Under the pieces are notes generated by a model. The model searched no databases. It was not told where the DNA came from and saw only the letters and a list, made by a program, of their open reading frames with translations. From contig JAJIRX010000549.1 in the NCBI GenBank assembly GCA_023853785.1, forward strand, positions 275,794 to 339,793: a DNA stretch of 64,000 nucleotides, given 5' to 3'. Shown here piece by piece: positions 31,029-42,055 of the stretch. The position numbers and the translations under genes are program-made. Each line of letters opens with the position of its first letter. The first letter of the stretch is position 1. The stretch comes from Psilocybe azurescens (taxonomy: Eukaryota; Basidiomycota; Agaricomycetes; Agaricales; Agrocybaceae).

Positions 31029-32770
31029 CAATTACCATTGGATGGTAGACACAATAAATGTAGATGAATGTCATCGTTTAGTTCTCCGGGCACGGGTCAG
31101 GTTGGGATGTCATCCCCGTCTTCCCATATATCCAGCGGCTGATCTGGTGAAATCTGCTTTGTTGATGCACGTGTGGAATGAACTACAACACACACCCAAC
31201 TTCACAAACAACACCAACTTTGCAAGAAGTAGGTGAAGGGGGATCGATAAGGGATAACTGTAGGTTTTTAAGATGTGTTATGAGAAACTTTAGTTAGAAC
31301 TGTTCTGTACGAGTAATAATAATTGTGAACTACTTTCTCTAGATAGAGTGGCTTAATCACTGGTGAGACTCTACGAGGTGCAAGATGAGCAAGCGTATTT
31401 AATCTTCTCAAAGAAATAATTCTGTTATTCACTATATACCAAAGGGTCTACTTTCTCTAGAAGCAATTCACGGGGGGATGCTTGCTTTTGCCCCTCTCAA
31501 CAGTCTGATATTTATATTCTACAAGTTTGTGCATGTTTTTCTTATTTCCGTCAGGCTTGGCCCCGGTGATTCCAGCAGCCGGCGCTTAATCCTTTGCTCC
31601 GTGTGTTATTTCCAATCTCTCCCTTGTATAGGGGTGCTTCTTTGATACAAGATTTTCCCGTGTACTTTTAAGCGCATTTATTCCAAGCTTTTCACAATGA
31701 TTTCTGTATTCTTTTAAGGTGGCTATCAGGGTTTCATTCAGCCGTCTGTTATGCTTCCAGCATAAGGCAAGTGGTTTGGTTTAGTCGTTGCTTCTCTTGT
31801 TGCCGATGAGTCGGCAACCCATTCTGAAGAGGTGCCCTCTTTCTTATCTTTTGGGATCAGCTGTCACCTCATTAGAGCGTGCGCATTCGGTTTTTGTTTT
31901 AACCGGACCCTCTTCTTTTGCTGTGCATGCACTGGTCATACAATATTGTGCCAGGCCAGACTGCTGGGTCCTCTCTGTTTTGCTTGGCATGTTTTTATTT
32001 TTAGCCTTTGCCCCTTTATTCTGTACGTTGTCATCATGCTTGTTTTCATATTCTACACGCAACGTGATACTAACTTCATCACTGGTACAATAACACTCTG
32101 ACCAGATATCTGAAGAACACCTGCAAGACCCTGTAGATGAACGAGCTGTGTCATTTCCGTGACCAATTCTTCTTGTAATTTGTTCATTTTATCCCTATCG
32201 TCAATGCGATCTTTGTTAATCAGGCGCCGCGTCCTAATTCGAATGTCCAACCTAAAGCCCATTGAATTCATTAATAACTATATAGGAAATGAATCAATAA
32301 TTGACTCACTGTTTTTCTTCCACTAGCAGCGCAAATTCCAACCATGATTCAACGGCGGATCGGGTCCAGGACAGGGCGGAGTTGGTCCCAGAGGTATTTG
32401 CCCTCCTGGTCCCGATGTCAGCCACATGTTTTGCAGCATATACATCCATGGCCTTGGGGTTATCCAGTCGCTGAGTTTCAGCATCCTCAATCTGTTTCCT
32501 CCACATGTTGACAGTGTCTGACCCGGCCGTGGCATTTACTTTCAGAAAGCAGTTGTGAAACCTTTCTCTGTGTAGGTCAGCTTCTACAAAACGTTTGGAA
32601 AGATATTTCCAAATTCCCAGAGCCTTTTGTGGTTTGAATTGCAGGCATGATCGTCGAGGAGCTCTGCGCGGTGCACAAGAGTTGCTGTCCAGGCTGCCTG
32701 GGAGATTGGATTCAAGTTTGACCAGAGTGATTCCAATATTTCACCGCAAACAGTGGCTGCGCCCGTGTAC
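31029..32770 (-). pseudogene. KDZ transposase, central part
   Basis: Minus strand. The block 32310-32770 gives GEILESLWSNLNPISQAA, THRAELLDDHACN-like text and then ERFHNCFLKVNATAG, matching the conserved KDZ segment before the coiled region. A GTGAGT donor and TTTAG acceptor lead to LDIRIRTRRLINKDRIDDRD (32105-32251). At the Gypsy-1 edge PGELNDDIHLHLLCLPSNG reads into the left piece at 24013. A TGA stop stands just before it (in IPT-stop-PVPG), where CGA would read through. 31250-32050 contains T-rich sequence that reads as nothing known and is probably another insertion. Upstream of 32770 the homology is replaced by TGGA/TCCA repeats, so the catalytic N-terminal half is missing. Confidence 0.8.
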
Positions 32771-32779
32771 TTTACAGTG

Positions 32780-33735
32780 CCCCCATATTCCATTGGACTC
32801 CAATGGACTTTCACCAGACCCAGCCAATTCCAATGGACAGTCCATTGGACTTGACAAAATTCTGCTACCAGTCCAGTCAGAGTCCAGCCGAAGCCCAAGT
32901 TCAATTCTTGTTTGTGTTATGACCAGTCTTTTTCTTTTCTCTTTTCTTTTTCTTTTCTTTTTCTTTTTCCTTTTTTTTTGTCATCCTTCACATCATTGAT
33001 ACATCATTGTATGTTCTGATGAACTCTGCTTTCCATCATATCTACGAAACTCCATCATATCTTTGATGGACTTTCACTTCCATCTTTATGATACATCTTT
33101 TGATGAACGTTTGATCTGTTTCCTCTATTCTTATATACATCTGTTGATGAACACTCAAACTTGCTTCAAGTTGCTGTACAGTTTGTAGTATTTATACCAG
33201 GAAGGATCCACTGTATTCTTTAGCTAGTTCTTGAGAATCCAACCTGTTTAACCTGCTCAACTTGAACTTGAACTTGTTCTCATAAACAATTGGTGGTTAG
33301 ATTACACACACTGCGTGATTCTAACTTGAGATCGTAACAGTTTGTGTCTTTTTTTTTCTATACTAGTATAAATTATAATAAAGAACATCCGTTGGACTTC
33401 CATTGGAATTCCGTTGGACTTGTCCACTGGAATTCCAATGGTCATGTCTGGTGGGATTCCGATGGACTTCCATTGGAATTCCGTTGGACTTGTCCACTGG
33501 AATTCCAATGGTCATGTCTGGTGGGATTCCGATGGACTTCCATTGGACTTGTGTTGGTCCTGTCCGGTCATTTCCAGTGGACTTTGACTGCTGGTTTGGC
33601 ATTATTCCAGTGGACAGTCCACCGGACAGTCCGTTGGACTTGTAGTCCATCGGACATTCACTGGAATCTCACTGGAATCTCACCAGAAAATTTCAGCAGT
33701 CCTAGACCAGAAAAATTGTCATTCTGAATATAGAA
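32780..33735. repeat. TGGA/TCCA palindrome tract with tRNA-like relic
   Basis: Dense short inverted motifs such as CCATTGGA, TTCCAATGG and GTCCATTGGAC fill both sides. Two tandem copies of a unit of about 72 bp (starting GGACTTCCATTGGAATTCC) lie at 33393-33540. In the middle, AAGTTCAATTCTTG (box-B like) is followed, across the solo LTR, by a T-run and TACTAGTATAAATTATAATAA. That order also occurs at 42480-42617. It interrupts the KDZ gene. Confidence 0.6.
32915..33339. mobile_element. Solo LTR, Gypsy-1/2 family, opposite orientation
   Basis: Begins TGTTATGACC and ends GATCGTAACA, flanked by the 5-bp target duplication GTTTG (32910-32914 and 33340-33344). It matches the Gypsy-1 LTR on the reverse strand, including the CTTTT-rich tract. 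It sits inside the TGGA/TCCA tract, so it is younger than that element. Confidence 0.9.
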
Positions 33736-34129
33736 AGTCCGACGGAGTCCGACCAAAAAATGGGGAGCTATGTAAAGACCTCAATAATGACACACAAAGA
33801 ACTGAATGAAAGTTTAAACTTCTGCATAAAGAATCAAAAGCAGTGGTGATCATGAAACAAAGAAAACTAGGAATGAAGATGAATAAATGTCCACATACCA
33901 TAGAAATGTATCACAAGGTACTCTGAAAATGCGAAGATGATCAATGAAAAAGGTAAAGAACATGATAGAACCTATAGGAAAGCCTTCCTGATGCTCTGGA
34001 CCTTCCTCACAAACATGCTAAATGCTAGAATGAGTTGCAGATTCCTATCTTGAGCTTCAATGGAGTGTAGAGTATGTATAGCATAGCCTTGCAGCTGATC
34101 CAGATGTTGTACGAACTTGGAAACTGATA
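33736..34129. other. No recognisable gene
   Basis: A short AT-rich gap between two mobile elements without a convincing open frame. Confidence 0.4.
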
Positions 34130-35734
34130 CAGTAGCTCAAAAAACTGTCCCAATGTTTGGCACTTTCTCACTAATTGTTTAATAACTTGTGAAATAAATT
34201 ATGTAAAAGTCTGCAAATATTATATGTTATATTTTAACATGTGACTAACATATTTCTCACCAAGGTCACATGATTTTAACAAAAATTGATTATGTAATGG
34301 AATTTACAAAATAATAAAACATTGGGACAGTTTTTTGACTCTATAAAATAATAGCTTTACATGCTTGTAGAAAGCCAAATTGCTTTGTATAAATTGTGAG
34401 AAAATTAAACAAGGTCATGTGACACTATTTGTACACATTTGCAATGTTGAATTCAAGTTCAACCATCTTTCTCTTTAACCACCACATCATGAAGCCTGCA
34501 ACACCTTCTCAGTACAATTCTGTCCTCAATCTTCTTGAAGAGGGCTATTCTCTTTGTCAAATAGAGTCTAAAACTGGTTTGGAAAAGTCTACTGTTGGAA
34601 GAATCAAGAGGGAAGTGGATGCCAACAAAGAAAACCCCTAAAACAATAAAGGTGGATGTCCCTCCAAGCTTACTCCCAAGGATAAACAGGTCCTTTTTCG
34701 TCAGATCAAAACAGGAAAGCTGGACAATGCTGTCCAGGCAACAAACTTCATCAATGATGCTATTCCCTCTCCTGTTTGTTTGCAAACAGTCAGAAATGCC
34801 CTCAAAGAAAACAACTTCCACTCTGTTGTTAAATCAAAACGGCCCCTCCTCAAGGCTATCCACCATCAAAAACACCTAAAATTTGCCCAGAATCATGTTG
34901 GCTGGACTGTGGAGGATTGGAAAAGAGTACTCTGGTCAGATGAAACAAAAATCAACAGGATTGGCTCAGATGGAAGGGTCTATACATAGAAACCCAAGGG
35001 TGAAGCAATCTCAGATAGAACAACATTACTAACTGTCAAGCATGGAGGGGGCAACAATCTCATGGTATGGGGTTGTATGGGGTGGAATGGTGTTGGAACA
35101 CTTACTGAGGTTGAGGGGAAGATGAATGCAGACCAATACTGTGAAATTTTGGAGCATGGGGTGGATAAAAGCTTTGACAACTTGGAGATGGCAGAGGGGA
35201 AAAGGATTTTTCAGCAGGATAATGACCCCAAACACACCTCCAAAAAGCTCAAAAATGGTTTTTGGCCAATGATGTTGAAGTTATGGAGTGGCCACCCCAA
35301 TCCCCTGATCTCAACCCCATTGAACACCTTTGGGTTTTACCTCAAAAGGCAAATGAACACCTATGAGACACCACCCAAAGGAGCATTTGAATTGTGGGAG
35401 AGATTGGCAAAGGAATGGACTGAAATACCTTCAGAAACATGCCAAAGGCTTATAGAAAGCATGCCAAGGAGAATGGAGGCTGTTATCAAGGCAAAGGGAG
35501 GCCATACTAAGTACTAGATAGAGAGTCAAAAAACTGTCCCAATGTTTTATTATTTTGTAAATTCCATTACTTAATCAGTTTTTGTTATAATCATGTGACC
35601 TTGGTAAGAAATATGTTAGTCACATGTTAAACTATAACATATAATATTTTCAGACTTTTACATAATTTATTTCCCAAGTTATTAAACAATTAGTGAGAAA
35701 GTGCCAAACATTGGGACGGTTTTTTGAGCTACTG
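34130..35734 (+). mobile_element. Tc1/mariner element, family T1
   Basis: A 1605-bp element between TA dinucleotides (34128-34129 and 35735-35736). Termini begin CAGTAGCTCAAAAAACTGTC. TIRs are about 210 bp (34130-34340 and 35525-35734), with a second inverted copy of the AAAACTGTCCCAATGTTT word at the inner edge of each TIR. That makes each TIR partly self-complementary. One broken transposase lies inside on the plus strand. Confidence 0.9.
34489..35517 (+). pseudogene. Tc1-like transposase, broken
   Basis: Starts MKPATPSQYNSVLNLLEEG, a helix-turn-helix DNA-binding region (CQIESKTGLEKSTVGRIKRE). The DDE catalytic domain shows first Asp in LWSDETKINRIG, second in [11 protein letters not shown] and third in [10 protein letters not shown], spacing compatible with DD34D. 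Breaks: a TAA after KENP (34639), a TAG where Trp is expected after GRVYT (34988), and a frameshift near 35250 that moves the third Asp into another frame, with return near 35360. Inactive unless supplied in trans. Confidence 0.85.
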
Positions 35735-35736
35735 TA

Positions 35737-36665
35737 GATTAGCATGTGACCAAGGAAGATGATCTGCAGTGAACCTAAATAGGTATGAGGTGTGCAAAGT
35801 GAAAACTGACCTTCTGGGGCATAGAACAGGCCAGATGATCAATGATAATAAGGTACAAAGAGGTTCAAAGAGGTTCAACAAGGTTCTAAGAGGTGCAAAG
35901 CTGTTGGAATAATGTATACTGAAGGAGGGGATGATCAGAGGTTCAGAGATGTCAAAATAGATGTGAAAGCTTTGTAAACTGCTGAGAATAAATATCAAAG
36001 GTAAGGGAATAAGCTGGAATAAGGTCAAAGAGGTGCGGAGCTGAGGAAACAGGTGCAAAGCTAAAGGAAAAGGTGAAAAGCCTGCTGAAGCTGCTGGATA
36101 TATTGTTGGAGGTGCAGAGTATTTTGAAGCTGTAAAAATTGCAAATTCCGGGGCCAGAGAGCTGTAGTGCTCATCACCAAGGCACTCCACCAGGATGAAT
36201 GGCCCAGACCAGGGAGTAGGGCAGTGGACAGAGGCAAAATACAGAGTAGCTCTGTTTCAGCAATAGTGGAGGCAAAGGCAAGGTTGGTGGTTAATAAAAT
36301 GGGTATGGGACCTCCCAAAAAGCTGTGCCATGGTGGGCAACAGAAGGGGCAGAGGTGTGAAAGAAAAAAATTTGAATATATGCATGAAAGGAAGAAGGGA
36401 TCAGTACACAGAATAATGAGGTTCAGATAAAAGGTAAAGGGAAAAGGCAGTGAGGTAAAGGAAGGTTGGGGAAGAGTTATTGAAGCAGTCTCTACCTGAT
36501 GTCAGGAAGGGCTCAGGGAGTGCAGAGACAACACAAAATAGATGATGGGATTGACAAGGTAGAGACTGAGGTACAAAGAGGTGAAACACAGGATTATATA
36601 GGGGTGTGACCCCTATATGATCAGTCTATGTCTGGTATGTAGTGCATATGTGGTATGTTATAACA
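35737..36665 (-). mobile_element. Gypsy-M family fragment: 5' LTR and leader
   Basis: 36500-36665 is an LTR (166 bp) matching the 174/175-bp LTRs of Gypsy-M, starting TGTCAGG and ending ATAACA in the plus direction. To its left, about 36060-36420 resembles the leader of Gypsy-M at 57100-57370, including GAATATATGCATGAAA and a GTGGGCAAC block. 35737-36060 is purine-rich degenerate continuation. No gag is recognisable. It abuts a Tc1 fragment at 36666. Confidence 0.75.
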
Positions 36666-37407
36666 CTCTCCTCTCCAAACTCAGCATGTACAGAAAACCA
36701 TCAAATTTAGAGGAGGATATGTGATGAATTGGAATTGTATAACAACAAGTGGTATTGACTACATGTGCAGGATAGAAGGAAAGATAGATGGAGAACTCTA
36801 TGTGAGCATTTTGGATGCCTATGTCTTCCAAACTCCAGAGTATTACAACTTTGATCAGGATAATTTCATCTTTCAGCAAGATAATGACCTCAAGCACACA
36901 TCCAACAGGCTCAGAAATGGTTTAAAAATGATAAAACAGAGCTTTGGAGTGGCCAGCACAATCTCTAGACCTCAATCTAATTAATAATTTGTGGTATATT
37001 CTCAAAATGTGCTTTGCAGAATATGAAAATGTTCCAAAAGGTGTGTAGAAGTTGTAGGACAGAATAGGGAGAAAATACCCAAGAAAGACTGTGTGAAATT
37101 GATCAGTAGTATGTCTAGAAGAGTTTTAGATGTTTTGAAGGCAAAGTTGGATCACGCAAGTACTAGTTTATATAGATACCCATATTCCAACAGGCCACAA
37201 AGAAACTGTCCAGATGTGTTATTTTTATAAAGTATTTAATAGTAATAGATAAACCAAACAAATACAAACATATATTATATTTCCTGAAAGTTATCATCCA
37301 GGGCTTTCCAGTACATCTTAAATCATGTAATTTCATGAGGAATACATGGCATTATAGTCAATTTAAGTTCAATTTCAAAAACATCTAGACTGTTTTTGGA
37401 GTCACTG
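36666..37407 (+). mobile_element. Tc1 element fragment, family T2
   Basis: 5'-truncated by the adjoining Gypsy-M fragment. It encodes, with stops, ITTSGIDYMCRIEGK, FQQDNDLKHTSNRLRNG and a degenerate C-terminus. A TIR follows at about 37197-37407, ending GGAGTCACTG before TA. The same family occurs in opposite orientation at 62576-64000. Confidence 0.8.
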
Positions 37408-38340
37408 TATTTCAAGCACTGCATCCAAATCAGGATCCAGGCAGTGATTATTTAGTGGCATAAAATGATAATACACTGAAATAAATTGGACTGATTAAGC
37501 AGGACTTTAGGAATAGACAGGTGCAGATATTCTTATTTATCCCATACTCAGTACCATACTCAAAAAATGACTGGATATGATGTTGTCCAAAGGAGTGTAA
37601 TCAAGATTCAAACACTTGGCTATAAAGTCATGAGTGGACCTGTGAAGCCACTCAGGGGTCACATTTCTGCATCCAAAGGCAGAGAGAGAAGTATTGTGGG
37701 CTTGAGAATCTGTACAAGCTTCATAAACTTGATACAGCCTTTGAAGTCAATGTACTCTGCTATCTCTGAATGAATAGCAAGAATAGACATCAAAGTAGGG
37801 AGACCCAACCCCTGATGCAACTGCAGACATGCTTTAATAATGCTAGAGGGTGCAAGAATGGAAATTCAAAAGGTGGTAAATAGACAGAAGACTCAGACTT
37901 TCAGGCACTTAAATAGATGCAACTTTGCCACTCATACTATCTTATTGTTATGGGAAGTGTCATCTTGACAACGCAGATTCAATGTGATCGAGATATAAAA
38001 AAAGAGGAAATCAGGTGGGCTAATGTTACTTTCTGGGCAGGTGTCCCAGACATCCAGACATCACCACTGTTGTGTGTAGTGGTGTGCCTTTGATGGCAGT
38101 AAAAGGGGGTTGGGAGAGTGACTATAGTTGTAGTCATGCTATACCAGATGAGTTTGCTGGACTGTCTAGCAGACCATACACTGTACAGTCCACGGTGGAC
38201 TCTCCCAGTGGACCAGATGCCCTTGATAAAAGCTTATATATTTTTACATAGGCACTCCCAAAATGTTAAAGAGCTATAATACCAAGTTTTAAGGGAATTG
38301 GTTGGTTTAATATTGAGGGAGAGCACAATGGTAAACACTG
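37408..38340. other. No recognisable gene
   Basis: The minus strand has short open frames with no match I can name. Near 38160-38220 are TGGACT/AGTCCA words like those of the palindrome tracts elsewhere in the window. Confidence 0.35.
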
Positions 38341-38971
38341 ACCACAAGGTAAAATAGGAGCACAGTTTACCTCACATTGGGGGTTCCAATATTCAGGTGA
38401 CCTTTGAAGGGGTAAAATTAGGGTCATAAAATATATCAATTACAGATTTATTTTAAAGATTGTAAAACATATTTTACATGAGAGAATCTTGAATTAGCAG
38501 AAAATCTTACATATATATCAGTCTACAAAGGACCTTTGTAAGACATTCAAGATTTTAAATACAATGTGAGTCTATAGAGCCTACTATATACAAAATTTGG
38601 GACACCCTCTTTGGCACCCAAATATTTTAACTATGTACATGTCTGTCTTCAAAGGAATTATGTATTTTTAATTCCAGGGAATCTTCAAAGGACCTTTGAA
38701 TATGAATTAATATTTTAAATACAAAGTTCCTTTGTTGGCCGATTTGTAGTTCAAATATCAAATAGTCTTCAAAATTAATTTATATTTGAAATACAAAGGC
38801 ACCTTGTATAGTGCAAAATATATGAAATATATGATTACCTAAAAAATTCCTATGTAGTTTGAGTACAAAGGAACTTTAAATATGTATATTGTAGGTTGAC
38901 CTGTAGTTCATCTACAGGTTTCCTTTGAATTATGTGCCTGCTCATCACCCACTACATTACCTGGTATGCAC
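38340..38971. repeat. CAAAGG/CCTTTG palindrome tract
   Basis: Words such as TCAAAGGACCTTTGAA, ACAAAGGACCTTTGT and ACAAAGGAACTTTAA recur about every 60-100 bp. Part of it (38740-38970) is repeated in inverted orientation at 61345-62410. The shared end runs from TTCATCTACAGG to CCTGGTRTGC. Confidence 0.6.
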
Positions 38972-39600
38972 TGAGATGTTTAGTGCAGGGTGTCTTTGTA
39001 ATTGCCCAATGCACAACACCCAATCAAATATTTATATTGATCAGTTTGATCTGGGAGGGTAAGCTTGTAGTAAGGCTCATTACAATAACTAGTTTAGCAG
39101 AGTACAGACTTAGATGATTGCTCTTGGGTGATCACTAGTAGCTAGAGAACTCTTTTTTAGATGGGGCGAGTACACACAAGGTACTGAAATAGTAAGGGTG
39201 ATCTCTCTATGTGAGGGTGATCACCAATATCAAGAGGATCGCTTTTGGGGGTGAGTGTACATGGGACACTTAACAGTTCTCTTTATAAAACCCAAACTCA
39301 AACTATCAAACACTATAAGCAATCACCCATATTAACACATAGTAGATGCTTTAGTTCCTATAAGCAACTGGGCACACTAGACCACAGTCCTTAGTTTACT
39401 ATAGGCAATGTCCTGAAACAGTCAGATTTCTCTGACAGTTGTCCCTAGTTACTATGAGCAATCACTAGCCTTTATAGGGTTCCCACCCATACTTAACAAT
39501 CCTCAGGGCAGTCTTACTATAGGCAACGTCCTGAACAGTCAAAGTTCTCTGACAGTTGTCTCTAGTTACTATGAGCAATCACTAGCCATATAGGGTCTTT
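38972..39600 (-). repeat. Inverted copy of the right part of the 1.9-kb LTR-like repeat
   Basis: Matches 46605-47234 in reverse complement, starting TGAGATGTTTAGTGC. It includes two tandem units of about 127 bp with the words TAGTTACTATGAGCAATCAC and CTATAGGCAA. The match stops near 39600. The missing left part of the same repeat is found, also inverted, at 60155-61232. Confidence 0.75.
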
Positions 39601-39721
39601 ACTGTCCCCCACCTATTCCAGACAGAATCCAGTCTGAATATCATATCATATCACCCTGGTATTTTGCAGTACTTCTCACTCCCCACATATTCCCTTAGGA
39701 CTGGAGGATTGAGAAAGGGAG

Positions 39722-39825
39722 TGAAGGGAATAGAGGGAATAGAGGGAATAGAGGGAATTGAAGAGGGAATGAAGGAATTGGAGAGGGAATGGAGGGGAAT
39801 GATGGGGAATGAAGGGGAATAGAGT
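39722..39825. repeat. GGGAAT purine microsatellite
   Basis: Repeats of AGAGGGAAT and GGAATGA without interruption by pyrimidine-rich sequence on this strand. Confidence 0.7.
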
Positions 39826-39942
39826 TATTTATAGCCAATACAGTAAGAAAGTGAAATTCCCATGGCTTGAAGCTGAGTAAAAACAATTTCCCACACCTTT
39901 AGGCTGAATATAAAAATAGATTTACACAGTTACCACTAATAT

Positions 39943-40065
39943 CATACATCTACTATACACTGCTTATATAATCTACCCTGTATCATACACCTACTATACA
40001 CTGCTTATGTAATCTACCTTGTATCATACACCTACTGTACATTGCTTATATAATCTACTATGTGA
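39943..40065. repeat. 41-bp minisatellite, three copies
   Basis: Three head-to-tail units starting CATACAYCTACT with ACACTGCTTATATAATCTAC inside; they differ at a handful of positions. Confidence 0.8.
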
Positions 40066-40098
40066 ATTAACTTGTTTTTTTACACACTTGTATTCAAT

Positions 40099-40690
40099 TT
40101 AGTCTGAGTCAGAATCACTAGTCTCTTCATCCAATCCTAATTCTTCATTTTCATCATCACTATCTGAAGACTCTGTCTTTCTTTTCTTTTTGCAATGACA
40201 TATTTTGTGTGATAAAATAGTATTGTGTATAGAAACCAGTTGAAATTGCCAGGTGTCATACATTTAAGTATAGATTCAAAACCACCCAGCCATGCATTTA
40301 ATTGTTCACACACTTGTGTATTAAAGGTTTTCTGGGCATATGCATTGCCATTATCATCATATGCAATAATTACAAGATTTGGAGCTGAATCATCACCTAG
40401 AGAAGGATTGCAGTACTTTCAACAAAGATAATCATTAGCTTGGTGATTAATATAATGGTAAGTGTCCACAATAAATCTTGATGTTTTTTCCACATAGCAT
40501 CCCAACTTCCATTGGTAACAGCTGTTTGCAACACTTGACATCCTTTGTCAATACATATGTATTCAGGACAAGATTCTTTTGTCTTATAAACAGACTGCAA
40601 AAACTTTAATATATTAGTTGTGGATTCAGACCTATTAAATTTTGTCCATGCATCTATATTATTTAAGGAACTAAATACATGATAATAATA
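40099..40690 (-). pseudogene. KDZ-associated CxC5/CxC6-type protein, fragment
   Basis: Minus strand text matches the cysteine-cluster protein that travels with KDZ transposases: CPEYICIDKGCQVLQTAV, NGSWDAMWKK, then after a frame change SRFIVDTYHYINHQAND, CNPS, APNLVIIAYDDNGNAY, FNTQVCEQLNAWLGGFESIL and TPGNFNWFLYTILFYHT. It has an acidic Ser/Asp tail to 40099. Breaks: a frameshift near 40490, a TGA where family members have Arg (CGA) before KYCNPS, and a frameshift near 40190. The N-terminal part is missing. Probably a remnant of a second KDZ element. The family assignment is from memory of the conserved block. Confidence 0.7.
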
Positions 40691-40734
40691 GCAATAATAA
40701 TAATAAATACCATGATTGGGACCTATGGTGGAAG

Positions 40735-42055
40735 AGCTGATAGAGTCCAGGTGGACTCCAATTGGAGTGCCAACTTTAACTTTGAATAGAACAGAATCCA
40801 GTTGGATTCCAACTAGAATATTTCAATCTATCAATCTTAGTGTAAATTCATGAGTGTAATATAATATATTAATAACTATATACTACATTATTATCTACAT
40901 ACCAAGTCCACTGTAACAAAATAAAATTAAAATTAAAAACATAACAGAGTAAAAAAGATGGGCAGGAGGGTATATACTTGGGTTAAATGAGAGAACAAAA
41001 AGAAAAAAAGTGAAAAATTTTTTTTTAAAAAAAAAGGTGGCAGACAGGTGGTTGTATTGATCATACATACCATTGTCGTGGTGGGCGTGGTATGCATCCG
41101 CTGTATGCATCGTCATCTTTGGCGGCCATTGTGTCCATCGTGGCTGTCATGCGTGGCTGTCGTACTCAGTGTCATACATGTCATCGCCGTCATCTTTGTG
41201 GCTGTTGTGGGTGCCATACATCAGTGTCGTGACTCGGTGTTGTGTGTGTCGTCGTTGTGGCTGCCATGCATGTTGTACGTGTCGTCTTTGTGGCCACCAT
41301 GCGTGTTGTACGTGTTAGCGGTACAGGTTCTGCGTGTCATCTGCGTGGCTGCTGTGTACGTGTCACGGTATGCGCCCCTGCGTGTCATCTTCATGGCCGC
41401 TGTGCTTTCGTACATGTCACGGTACGGGTCCTGCATGTCGTCTTCGTGGCCGCCGCATGTCGTGTCGCGGTACATGTCCTGCGTGTTGTTGTTGTCACTA
41501 TGTGTCGTGTCCGCTTTCGTACGTACTGTTGTCGACCGTACATGTTGCGTGTGTCGCAGTATGTGCGGTACATACATGCACGCCATCGGTCTATATGAGA
41601 AAGAGGGGGAGGGTTAGTGGCGGCGGTGGGTGGGATTCGCGACTTACCTGGTGTCATGGCTGCGTTCACGTTGCCTCATTACCTGCTCGCATCCCCTCCC
41701 CCTCGTTCCACCTCATTCCCTCTTGGTCTGGTGTCATTGTCCCATTGTACTGTGTACGCATGTCCGAGTCGTCATCATTGCCGTCGTACTGCACGCATGT
41801 CCGGAGTCGCCGTCATCGTACACGGACCCGTCATCAGTTGGTGGTGCCGCGATGCATGTCGGGTTGGGTTGGCGAGTGCCTGGCTCCGACCGACAACGGC
41901 AAGGTGGTGAGGGCACGCATGATGGTGGCAGCGGGGTGGTGGTGGTCGCAGGAAGAGGTGGGGTGGTTGGAGTAACCAACGGACCGATGTGGCAACCAAA
42001 AGCCACGCATGTGACATTGTTCCCCGTTGCCGAGAATTGCCAAGAATAATATCAA
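40735..42055 (+). repeat. Minisatellite-core repeat family R, copy 1
   Basis: Order left to right: TCCA/TGGA tract (40735-40830), an AT-rich stretch, a CGT-rich trinucleotide-like core (41070-41600), a G-rich block with GCCTGGCTCCGACCGACAAC (41877-41896), a GGACCGATGTGGC word, and the end GCCGAGAATTGCC (about 42035-42047). Copy 3 (43450-44640) is the same in inverted orientation, so the two form a large inverted repeat around 42.1-43.4 kb. Long open frames occur on both strands in the core, as expected of a three-base-periodic satellite; I do not take them as genes. Confidence 0.65.

Noticed and set aside
41048..41975. Overlapping frames of 90-213 codons on both strands
   Set aside because: Minisatellite core of repeat family R copy 1; cysteine- and histidine-rich text is an effect of CGT/ACG repeats.
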